Assembly (NCBI RefSeq): GCF_021531715.1
Contig: NZ_JAFBIT010000001.1
Span: 1,116,001-1,180,000, forward strand
Origin: Anaeromassilibacillus senegalensis
Lineage (GTDB): Bacteria; Bacillota; Clostridia; Oscillospirales; Acutalibacteraceae
Reading direction: 5' to 3'
DNA length: 64,000 nucleotides
The translations under genes were made by a program, and so were the position numbers. Shown in pieces: positions 45,279 through 52,641 of this stretch; within the stretch, counting starts at the first letter, position 1, and each line of letters starts with the position of its first letter. The notes under the pieces were generated by a model. The model searched no databases, had not been told where the DNA came from, and saw nothing but the letters and a program-made list of their open reading frames with translations.

Positions 45279-46172
45279 TTAATGTCCCTGTTGTAACGCT
45301 ACGAGATCGCCAAAAATAATTCGAGTAATCTGACCGTTTTCTACAGTAAAGTCAAGTGCATACCACTTAGCGAGGTCAAAATTTCCCTGCTCCCTGATAC
45401 TATCGGCACGTTTCTGTTCGTATTCCGCATACGAATAGGTGTTACCGTTTTCGTCCATATAAACCGTAAAATATACACTTGCATCGATTTCCGGATCGTA
45501 TTTGCTTGGATTATTAGGTCTTATTTCCGTGGAGCACATTGCGTCAGGATATTTTGTTGAAATTTTTTCATAAGAATCACCTATTGAAATTCCATTGGCG
45601 AGACCGGTATTATTCATAGTGGTTATCCATTGAACCAGCTTAGTCTCTCCTCTTTCTTTGTCTGCTCGAACTAAACAGCCAACACTTTGATCCCCCGATC
45701 GTTCCAGTGAATAATAGGATCCTCTTTTTTCTTCTTTGTTCGGAAACTCTTTTTCAAGAGAATCGAAATTCTCTCCGTAATAAATCTGGGTTTTCCCTGT
45801 GTCCAGAACCGGGAAAGGACTGGAGGAAGCCGAATTGAATAATCCCGAAGCAAACAGGATCACTACTGTTACCAAAATCAGCAGCATGCCGCCAAGAGAA
45901 AGGCCGATGATAAGCCCCTTTTTAGATTTCTTTTGAACCGGAGCCGCCGCACCATAGCCCATTTGCCCATTAAAATTAGGCTCCTGCATCAGTGGCTCCG
46001 GTTTCGGTACATTCACCGGTTTCGGCATTTGGATGCTTTCCGCTTCGCCCACTCTACCTGCCGGCTGCTGTAGCACTGGCGAATCTTCCTGCACTATATT
46101 TACAGTCGCTCCGCACGTGCTGCAAAATTTTGCGTTATCCGCCAAAGGATTCCCGCACTTTGAACAGAACAT
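45279..46172 (-). CDS. Zinc-ribbon membrane protein, paralogue of the 42,938 gene
   Basis: 297 residues with the same N-terminal plan as its neighbour: MFCSKCGNPL...FCSTCGATV, a Pro-rich linker, then KKSKKGLIIGLSLGGMLLI. The outer domain differs, with no recognised family. The frame extends upstream to 46226 but GAGGG fixes the ATG at 46172. It is the first gene of the leftward set, divergent from the sensor operon. Confidence 0.82.
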   Translation of the reverse strand: MFCSKCGNPLADNAKFCSTCGATVNIVQEDSPVLQQPAGRVGEAESIQMPKPVNVPKPEPLMQEPNFNGQMGYGAAAPVQKKSKKGLIIGLSLGGMLLILVTVVILFASGLFNSASSSPFPVLDTGKTQIYYGENFDSLEKEFPNKEEKRGSYYSLERSGDQSVGCLVRADKERGETKLVQWITTMNNTGLANGISIGDSYEKISTKYPDAMCSTEIRPNNPSKYDPEIDASVYFTVYMDENGNTYSYAEYEQKRADSIREQGNFDLAKWYALDFTVENGQITRIIFGDLVALQQGH

Positions 46173-46245
46173 AATATCTACCCTCTCGCATGCCGGAGAC
46201 AAAAGCAGCCCCAGCTTATTTTTCATTCTATTTTACCGGAACTGA

Positions 46246-46326
46246 CAAAAAAGCGCCCCACACAATCAGGTAGTTTTCAGAAAATAATTTGAAAACATTC
46301 TGTACACTACCCTTTTGTGTGGGGCG
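46246..46326 (-). promoter_or_regulatory. Long imperfect inverted repeat ending in a T run (candidate attenuator)
   Basis: CGCCCCACACAA (46254-46265) and TTGTGTGGGGCG (46315-46326) are perfect outer arms; inner GGTAGT...ACTACC and CAGAA...TTCTG continue the symmetry with mismatches. Read leftward, the structure ends GGGGCGCTTTTTT, the form of an intrinsic terminator. It lies in the divergent region upstream of the zinc-ribbon operon. Confidence 0.7.
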
Positions 46327-46340
46327 AAGTCGGCTTTTCA

Positions 46341-46349
46341 TGCTATAAT
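46341..46349 (+). promoter_or_regulatory. Extended -10 promoter of the sensor operon
   Basis: TGCTATAAT is an extended -10 box, 58 bases before the sensor start. No good -35 hexamer lies 17 bases upstream; the inverted repeat occupies that position, so an activator may bind there. Confidence 0.55.
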
Positions 46350-46406
46350 ATCATTATCTCATTCTAACTGTATCAGCTGGAACCATCTTCTGTAAGGGGG
46401 GATAAA

Positions 46407-48047
46407 ATGAGCGAGCGTAAAAAATCCATTATCTGGCTTTTTGTGGCAGCGGGGCTATTGTTTGCAGTCTCCGGATACCGGCAGCTTAGTATGCGGTATT
46501 GGCCAGAGGATTTTCTGCGGCCATATCTTGTCTGGGCTGTTTATATGCTCCTGCTTCTTCGCTGGCAGTATACCATCACGACGAAAATTACGCAGAAAGC
46601 TATGCATTGCCATTTAACTGCGCAGAATATCGTGAGTATCCTGTATTTAACCGTTCGCTTCATCCAGGATGCTTTCCTCTATGTTAATATTCCATGGATG
46701 CGCTTTACCGGATACTTCATCAATATCGCGGCTATTTTCATCCCGCTGTTCGGTCTTTACGGCTCATTCTATCTTGGCAAGGCAGACGATTATCGGATCA
46801 GCAAAAAGTGGTATCTGCTTCTGATTCCGGCGTGCCTTTTAAGCGTACTGGCGCTGACGAATGATCTGCATCATTTTTTCTATTACATTATGCCGGAGGA
46901 ATCCCAGCCAAATTTGTATTTCCACCCCTACATCGGAACATATATCGTCTATATTTGGGGACTTAGTATCATCAGTTATCAGGTATATGTGATCTACCGG
47001 CGCAATGGCACGACGAAGTCTGATTCGCTTTACCGGAAGCTGATTCCCTTCTATGAGCCGATTTTACTGCTCCTGTTCAGCATCCCCTATGCGGCAACGG
47101 CATACGTTGTTCGATTTGAGCTTGTGGAATATTCAGCGGGACTGATTTTTATTCTTGTGCTTTGCTGGCAGATTTATATCCTGGTCGGACTGATTCCTGT
47201 GAACGCGCAGTACGAGGAAGTGTTCCGGCGGTCTACGGTGGCAATGCAGATTCTTTCCCCAAGTGGGGAGACGATTGCAGCATCGGAAAATGCGGCGGAA
47301 ATCACACCTGCTATGCTGGAAGCCCTAAAGCGGGAGCAGCGATTCTCTGCTACAGAAGATATTACCATGCACCTGCACCCTGTTCTGGGCGGATATATGA
47401 TCTGGCAAACCGAACTCTCACAGATCAATCAGGCTTTACGGGAACTTCAGAGACTGAATGCGGAACTGGAAGAAGAACAAGATCTGCTGGCACAGGAAAT
47501 CCGTATCCAATCAGATGAAGCAAGCATTCAGGCACGCAATGATATTTATGACAGCCTATCCTCGGAGGTGTCTGGGCAGCTTACCTTGCTGACAGAACTT
47601 TTATCAAAAGAATCCCTTTCAGAGAACGACTGGAACCGCATCTGCCTCATTGGCACCTACATCAAGCGATTCTGCAACTTGCGGCTCACTTATCAGGAGC
47701 AGCAGACGATTCCGATGGGTGATTTGGCGCTCAGTTTACAGGATATGGCGAAATGTATAAAGAATCTTGGAATCTGGACGAGCCTTGATTTTTGCCCCAC
47801 ATTGAATTTAGAACCAGAGCTGATTCTTCTCATCACGAAAACTTTGGAAGAGATTTTAGAGGAGGCAGATTTTCGTCTGACTTCTGTGGCAATCCAAATC
47901 AGCGATACGGTTTGCTTTGAGATTACCGGTACAGATCACGAGTTTGTTTCCCGTTCTTTAGAAGGCGGATATAGCCTTCAGGCAGAGAAAATTCCGGCAG
48001 GCTATCGGCTTTTGCTCCTGCAGGAGGGAGAGGTGGTGCAGTCATGA
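46407..48047 (+). CDS. Multi-helix membrane sensor with degenerate histidine-kinase region
   Basis: 546 residues. About seven hydrophobic helices in the first 260, as in 7TM sensor kinases, then a PAS-like segment (about 275-325), a coiled coil (INQALRELQRLNAELEEEQD) and a kinase-like tail. Where the phosphoacceptor His is expected (the HD of HDxxxH) the sequence has ARNDIYDSLSSEVS, Tyr instead of His, and the ATP-binding N and G boxes are not recognisable. I think it senses but does not phosphorylate. It overlaps the next gene by ATGA. Confidence 0.78.
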   Translation: MSERKKSIIWLFVAAGLLFAVSGYRQLSMRYWPEDFLRPYLVWAVYMLLLLRWQYTITTKITQKAMHCHLTAQNIVSILYLTVRFIQDAFLYVNIPWMRFTGYFINIAAIFIPLFGLYGSFYLGKADDYRISKKWYLLLIPACLLSVLALTNDLHHFFYYIMPEESQPNLYFHPYIGTYIVYIWGLSIISYQVYVIYRRNGTTKSDSLYRKLIPFYEPILLLLFSIPYAATAYVVRFELVEYSAGLIFILVLCWQIYILVGLIPVNAQYEEVFRRSTVAMQILSPSGETIAASENAAEITPAMLEALKREQRFSATEDITMHLHPVLGGYMIWQTELSQINQALRELQRLNAELEEEQDLLAQEIRIQSDEASIQARNDIYDSLSSEVSGQLTLLTELLSKESLSENDWNRICLIGTYIKRFCNLRLTYQEQQTIPMGDLALSLQDMAKCIKNLGIWTSLDFCPTLNLEPELILLITKTLEEILEEADFRLTSVAIQISDTVCFEITGTDHEFVSRSLEGGYSLQAEKIPAGYRLLLLQEGEVVQS

Positions 48048-49075
48048 AAAAGAATATGTCAGCGAAAATGATTAAAAAAGCCATCGACTCTTACCCCGGC
48101 GGAATCTGTTTCTCCGCATTGGATGGGCGGGTCATTCTTGTCAATGAGAAGATGAACAAGCTGGCGCTGGAGCTGACTGGACATACAATTCTAAACGCAA
48201 AGGCGGCATGGGATGAACTCGCACACTTTGCCAATAACGGCAAGGCGGAAAAGCTAGACCAATCCTGGCTGCCGAAAGAGCCGGACAATGAAAATGGGGG
48301 CACTCATCAACAGTTGTTCTTCCGCTTCTCCGACGGCTCGGTCTGGCGTTTTGAGCTGAGATTTCTTGATTCCAATACCGTTCAGATTGAGGCGGCGGAA
48401 ATTACCGAACTCTACCAAATCAGCGAAGAACTGTACGAGAACACCATCCGACTGCGCCAGATGCAAAAGCGGCAGAAAGCCTTGCTGGACAGCATTGTGG
48501 AAGTCAATTTGAATAAAGAGATTCTTGCCGCGAAAATGCATATTCATGATGAGCTGGGGCACTGTCTATTGGCTACCACCAAAGCAATGACGGAAGACAG
48601 TTTGGCTGATAATGCCGACATGTTACGGAAAAGCTGGAACAGCACCATTCGTGATTTTTCCAATATTTCTACCGTTTGGACGGTTCCCGACTCCTCTCTG
48701 CAGTCCGAACTAATGCAGGTGGCGGAGCTGATTGGATGTAAGGTCATATTCTCTGGGAAACAGCCCACCCAGCGCAAAGCACTACAGCTTTTGTATGCCG
48801 CCATTCGGGAGGCGCTTACCAATGCGGTGCGCCATGCAGACGCTACGGTATTGACGGTAAAAATCGAGCAAGACGAGAAAAGTTATCATATAGAGATATC
48901 CGACAACGGTAGTGTATCTGTTTCAAGCATTACGGAAGGTAACGGCCTTAGTGCATTACGGCAGCGATTAGAACAAGAAGGGGCCTCCCTAAAGGTACTC
49001 TGCGACAAGAGCGTTTCCCTAATTGTCGATATTCCCTTTAATTTGGATGAGCCTCAGAAAGGAGGACGGAAATGA
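48044..49075 (+). CDS. Sensor histidine kinase (soluble, NarX/DesK-like)
   Basis: 343 residues, no membrane helix. A PAS-like N-terminus (SYPGGICFSALDGRVILVNE), a DHp helix with the phosphoacceptor His in AAKMHIHDELGHCLLA, and an ATPase domain with N box IREALTNAVRHADAT and G box EGNGLSALRQRL. It overlaps both its neighbours by 4 bases, so the three-gene operon is translationally coupled. The membrane protein upstream probably supplies its signal. Confidence 0.9.
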   Translation: MKKNMSAKMIKKAIDSYPGGICFSALDGRVILVNEKMNKLALELTGHTILNAKAAWDELAHFANNGKAEKLDQSWLPKEPDNENGGTHQQLFFRFSDGSVWRFELRFLDSNTVQIEAAEITELYQISEELYENTIRLRQMQKRQKALLDSIVEVNLNKEILAAKMHIHDELGHCLLATTKAMTEDSLADNADMLRKSWNSTIRDFSNISTVWTVPDSSLQSELMQVAELIGCKVIFSGKQPTQRKALQLLYAAIREALTNAVRHADATVLTVKIEQDEKSYHIEISDNGSVSVSSITEGNGLSALRQRLEQEGASLKVLCDKSVSLIVDIPFNLDEPQKGGRK

Positions 49076-49695
49076 TACAAGTTTTAGTAGTAGAAGATTC
49101 CAGGATTACCCGGGACGCCATAGAAGCACAGATTGCCAAATCAGAAAAATATGTCCTGTACGCCTCCATAGAAAATGCAGCCAATGCAGAAATAGCCTGT
49201 CTTCGCGGGCGTGTCGATTTGATTCTGATGGATGTCTGTACGGCTGAGGAAGAGTCTGGCCTGAAAGCCGCAGCAAAGATCAAGCAGTACAACCCTAAAA
49301 TCAAGATCATCATCATGACCTCCATGCCGGAGCATTCTTTTATTCAAAAGGCGAAAGCATGTGGATGTAACGGTTTTTGGTATAAGGAATATGGTAGCAC
49401 TGCCTTAATGGAGGTTTGCGACCGGGTGATGAACGGCGAATATGTTTATCCCGAGGATACGCCGGTGATTCGCATCGGATACAGCAACAGCGCTGAGTTT
49501 ACCGATCGGGAATTTGATATTATTCGGGAGCTTGCACAAGGCAGAAAATACGAGGAGATTGCGGCGGATCTTGGCATTACACCTAATACCGTCAAGTACC
49601 ACATCAAGAATATTTTGCAGAAAACGGGCTACCAGAATACTTTACAGCTAGTGGCCGAGGTGGTAGAAAAACGGCTGATTTTGCCGAAGTATTAA
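49072..49695 (+). CDS. LuxR/NarL-family response regulator
   Basis: 207 residues. Receiver domain with acidic pocket VVEDS, phosphoacceptor Asp in LILMDVCTA and the conserved Thr/Lys positions in IIIMTSMPEH and FWYKEY. The C-terminal LuxR helix-turn-helix is LAQGRKYEEIAADLGITPNT followed by VKYHIKNIL. The likely targets are its own operon and the divergent zinc-ribbon genes, given the inverted repeat between them. Confidence 0.92.
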   Translation: MIQVLVVEDSRITRDAIEAQIAKSEKYVLYASIENAANAEIACLRGRVDLILMDVCTAEEESGLKAAAKIKQYNPKIKIIIMTSMPEHSFIQKAKACGCNGFWYKEYGSTALMEVCDRVMNGEYVYPEDTPVIRIGYSNSAEFTDREFDIIRELAQGRKYEEIAADLGITPNTVKYHIKNILQKTGYQNTLQLVAEVVEKRLILPKY

Positions 49696-50230
49696 TTAAG
49701 AATCCACTGGACTTCCTGCAAAATATGCCGTAAGCTATACTTCTAAAAAGGAAAGGTGGGTCTGTTTACGTAAAACGATTATAAGGATTCACTCTGATCT
49801 AATAAAACGGCGACTATCAAACTTTAGTACTGCGCTCCTAGATTAACGTCAAAATTAGCGCAATTTCTTATTTTCTCACGGCTTCTACTCTACATACAAC
49901 CGCAAGGCAGGGCTGTGAGATTTTTGTCTAAAATTGGTGCAAAGTTTCACTTTAAATATAGGCTGAAAAAACTGGTGCATATAGATATACCGTACAGGCA
50001 CGTCTGACATAATTGGTGCATACGTTTTTCGTATATCACGCAAAAGAGTTAAGCGAAAAAGCAAGCCGTGCGAAAGTTTTTCTTGTATCAAGGGTGACGT
50101 CATAAGACAAGCAAAAAATCGCATGAATGCTGAAAACTCAGTGTTTATGCGGTTTTTCTTTTATCTATTTTCTAACCGCAAAAAGACATGCAACACGATC
50201 GTGTTTTTGGTAGTCTTTTCCCTGAAAATA
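49696..50230. other. Gene-free right edge of the island
   Basis: I see no coding region here. It holds AATTGGTGCA-type motifs (near 49934, 49971 and 50012), the reverse complement of GCACCAATT at the left edge. TTGTATCAAGGGTGACGTC at 50083-50101 is the reverse complement of a near copy, GACGTCACTTTTGATACAA, just after tRNA-Pro (37107-37125). Confidence 0.6.
50113..50160 (+). terminator. Terminator-like hairpin at the right edge of the island
   Basis: CGCATGAATGCTGA pairs with TCAGTGTTTATGCG, followed by GTTTTTCTTTT; on the other side the A run gives a weaker minus-strand terminator. Confidence 0.7.
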
Positions 50231-50239
50231 TGCTATACT
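50231..50239 (+). promoter_or_regulatory. Extended -10 promoter of the HTH-phosphotransferase gene
   Basis: TGCTATACT lies about 74 bases before the ATG; no strong -35 is seen. Confidence 0.5.
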
Positions 50240-50312
50240 CTACGGAACGTGGGTTCCTTTTCCACTGAAAAGCTGTATGATAAAGGAAAAACGTTTCGAG
50301 GAGGAGAATTCC

Positions 50313-51596
50313 ATGAATCAGGAAAAAATCGGGGCATTCATTGCGATGCTTCGCAAGGAAAAGGGCTATACACAGAGAGAAATCGCCAACCGGCTGGATC
50401 TGAGCGAAAAGACGATCTCCAAATGGGAGTGCGGCAAGGGGCTGCCGGAGGTCGTCTATATGGAGCCGCTGTGCAGCCTGCTCGGCATCTCCGTGAATGA
50501 ACTGCTGGCCGGAGAGCGCATTCCGATTCTTGACTTATTAAAGAAAATGGATGAAACAAGGCTGGATCTTCTCACGCAGCTCTCCTTTGAGCAGCTCAAG
50601 CTCCGGATTTTCAAACTGTATGGGATTGACGTCGACAGTGTGGAACTCTCCGGCTACGGCGCCGGTTCGATGACGTATTTTATCACCTGCAAGGTACAGA
50701 AATACGTCGTAAAATACGCCAGCGAGAATGAAATGAATCACCCCGAGCTGGAGCCCGAGGTGTGTGCGCACCTTTTGAAAAAGGGGATTCCCGTGTGCCA
50801 ATTTGTGCGGAACAAGCGGGGAAACGTGGTTTCCGTCGATGAAAACGGCAGGCGATTCCATGTGCAACGCTTCATCGAGGGCGACGTATACGACTACAAC
50901 CACGCGCCCAAATGGTTCATGCATGAATCGGCGCAGATGCTCGCGAGGATACACAACGCATTAAGGGATTTCACCGGTCTGCCGGTCGGCATCGGCGCGG
51001 ATTTCTTTAGATACAGGACACCCGAGGCCGCTTTGAAGAATTATCAAAACACACTGCAACGAGCGATCGCAAACGGTGATTTCCAGATCGCGGAGGAAGT
51101 CCGTTCCAACATGCGGATTTTGGAGCATTTCCCGTCATACAAATTCGATGTGGATCAGTTCACATGCGCTAACACGCACGGGGATTACATGACCACACAG
51201 CTCATCTGCGGCGAAAACACCATCAACAGCGTGATCGACTGGACAACCGCCTGCGTGCACCCGGTCGTGTGGGAAATCATCCGGTCTTATGTTTACGCGT
51301 CGCCGCTGTGCGTCAACGGCGAGATCGATATCCCGGACTTTACGGAGTACGTGCGGGTCTATCTGATCGACGGAACACTCAACGATTATGATTTGGAGAA
51401 CATGGCGCAGATGTTCTTTTACTTTACTGCCGTCTGCGATTTTTACGGGCAGTATTATGATTCGCTGACCAAAAACAGAGACGTCTATTTACAGCAGGCG
51501 ATGCTGTCGTCCAAGCTGCTGAGATGGTTTGACGCGCATATCGAGGAACTCCGGAAAGCCTTGCAGAAGCTTGCAATTGAAAACGAAAGAGGATAA
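50313..51596 (+). CDS. XRE helix-turn-helix fused to an aminoglycoside-phosphotransferase-like domain
   Basis: 427 residues. Residues 1-65 are an XRE helix-turn-helix (KEKGYTQREIANRLDLSEKT). Residues about 100-400 form an APH/choline-kinase fold, with KYVVKYASENE as the likely nucleotide-binding lysine strand and NTHGDYMTTQLICG then INSVIDW for the catalytic and metal loops. In the catalytic loop the expected HGDxxxxN has Gln in place of Asn, so activity is uncertain. GAGGAG precedes the ATG at 50313. It is followed after 20 bases by the TIM-barrel gene. It may be a ligand- or phosphate-responsive regulator. Confidence 0.85.
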   Translation: MNQEKIGAFIAMLRKEKGYTQREIANRLDLSEKTISKWECGKGLPEVVYMEPLCSLLGISVNELLAGERIPILDLLKKMDETRLDLLTQLSFEQLKLRIFKLYGIDVDSVELSGYGAGSMTYFITCKVQKYVVKYASENEMNHPELEPEVCAHLLKKGIPVCQFVRNKRGNVVSVDENGRRFHVQRFIEGDVYDYNHAPKWFMHESAQMLARIHNALRDFTGLPVGIGADFFRYRTPEAALKNYQNTLQRAIANGDFQIAEEVRSNMRILEHFPSYKFDVDQFTCANTHGDYMTTQLICGENTINSVIDWTTACVHPVVWEIIRSYVYASPLCVNGEIDIPDFTEYVRVYLIDGTLNDYDLENMAQMFFYFTAVCDFYGQYYDSLTKNRDVYLQQAMLSSKLLRWFDAHIEELRKALQKLAIENERG

Positions 51597-51616
51597 CAAG
51601 AAGAGGTGGAAAGAAT

Positions 51617-52402
51617 ATGCTTAAGCTCGGTATGCCGACCTTGATGGAGACCGACACGCTGGAATCGTGCGCGGCGCTTTGCAGAGAACTCAAGCTGAAT
51701 TTTATTGAACTGAATATGAATCTGCCGCAGTATCAGCTAAACGCGATCAACGTGCCGCATTTCAAAGAGTTGGCGGACCGATACGGGCTTTTTTACACGA
51801 TTCACCTCGATGAAAACCTGAACGTCAGCGATTTCAACCCCTACATCGCGGAGGGCTACCGGCGCACCGTGGCGGAAACCATCGAACTTGCAAAGAAGCT
51901 CGGCACCCCTGTCCTCAACATGCACCTGTCCCGCGGGGTGTACTTCACGCTGCCGGAACGAAAGGTCTATCTTTTCTCCGAATACAGAGAACCGTATTTG
52001 AAAAGCATCCGCGATTTTCGGCAGATGTGCGAGGAGGCGATCGGCGGGGACGATATCCGAATCTGCATCGAAAACTGCAGCGGCTATCCGGCGTTTCAGA
52101 AGGAAGCGCTGGAAATTCTGCTCGCGTCCCCCGTATTCGGCTTGACCTTTGACATCGGGCACAATCACAGCTGCGGCGGCTTGGACGAACCGTATATTCT
52201 CGAGCACAAAGCACATTTGCATCATATGCATCTGCACGACGCATCCGGCAGGAAGGACCATCTGGCGCTCGGCGCGGGGGAGCTCGATCTCGGCAATTAT
52301 CTGGCTATTGCCAAGAAGCAGAACTGCCGGATCGTGTTAGAAACCAAAACTATAGAGGGCTTGAAGCAATCTGTCCATTGGATGCGAAGCGAGGGCTACT
52401 GA
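51617..52402 (+). CDS. TIM-barrel sugar phosphate isomerase/epimerase family protein
   Basis: 261 residues of the xylose isomerase-like TIM-barrel (AP endonuclease family 2) superfamily. Likely metal ligands are in ICIENCSG, LTFDIGHNH, HMHLHDASG and VLETKTIEG. Substrate unknown. Co-transcribed with the HTH-phosphotransferase gene, so the pair may handle one sugar-like compound. Confidence 0.85.
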   Translation: MLKLGMPTLMETDTLESCAALCRELKLNFIELNMNLPQYQLNAINVPHFKELADRYGLFYTIHLDENLNVSDFNPYIAEGYRRTVAETIELAKKLGTPVLNMHLSRGVYFTLPERKVYLFSEYREPYLKSIRDFRQMCEEAIGGDDIRICIENCSGYPAFQKEALEILLASPVFGLTFDIGHNHSCGGLDEPYILEHKAHLHHMHLHDASGRKDHLALGAGELDLGNYLAIAKKQNCRIVLETKTIEGLKQSVHWMRSEGY

Positions 52403-52409
52403 CAAGCAA

Positions 52410-52437
52410 GACGATTCTCCGGAATCGTCTTTTTCTT
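52410..52437 (+). terminator. Terminator of the HTH-phosphotransferase operon
   Basis: AGACGATTC pairs with GAATCGTCT around TCCG, followed by TTTTCTTT. Confidence 0.88.
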
Positions 52438-52511
52438 TGCCCGGCACAAAGTTGAAACGCAACCGCTTGCCCTGCATATACTGGTCTTGTATGAGGATAA
52501 GGAGGGCTGAC

Positions 52512-52580
52512 ATGGACAACACACAGGAATACATGGTATCCTCGCTGGAGCTACATCATATTCGACTGCTCGAAGCCTGA
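52512..52580 (+). CDS. Short open reading frame encoding a 22-residue peptide
   Basis: MDNTQEYMVSSLELHHIRLL plus EA, with AGGAGG 6 bases before the ATG. A candidate promoter (TTGAAA near 52452 and TATACT near 52477, spacer 19) lies upstream and a strong terminator follows. It is convergent with the ABC exporter of the RiPP-like operon. No homologue is known to me; it could be a regulatory peptide or a chance frame. Confidence 0.5.
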   Translation: MDNTQEYMVSSLELHHIRLLEA

Positions 52581-52587
52581 GCGGCCG

Positions 52588-52630
52588 CAAAAAAAGCATT
52601 GGCGCTTTCCGATGGCCAATGCTTTTTTTG
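52588..52630. terminator. Bidirectional terminator
   Basis: AAAAAAAGCATTGGC pairs with GCCAATGCTTTTTTT; it serves both the short rightward frame and the leftward ABC exporter. Confidence 0.92.
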
Positions 52631-52641
52631 TGAAAACCGTA

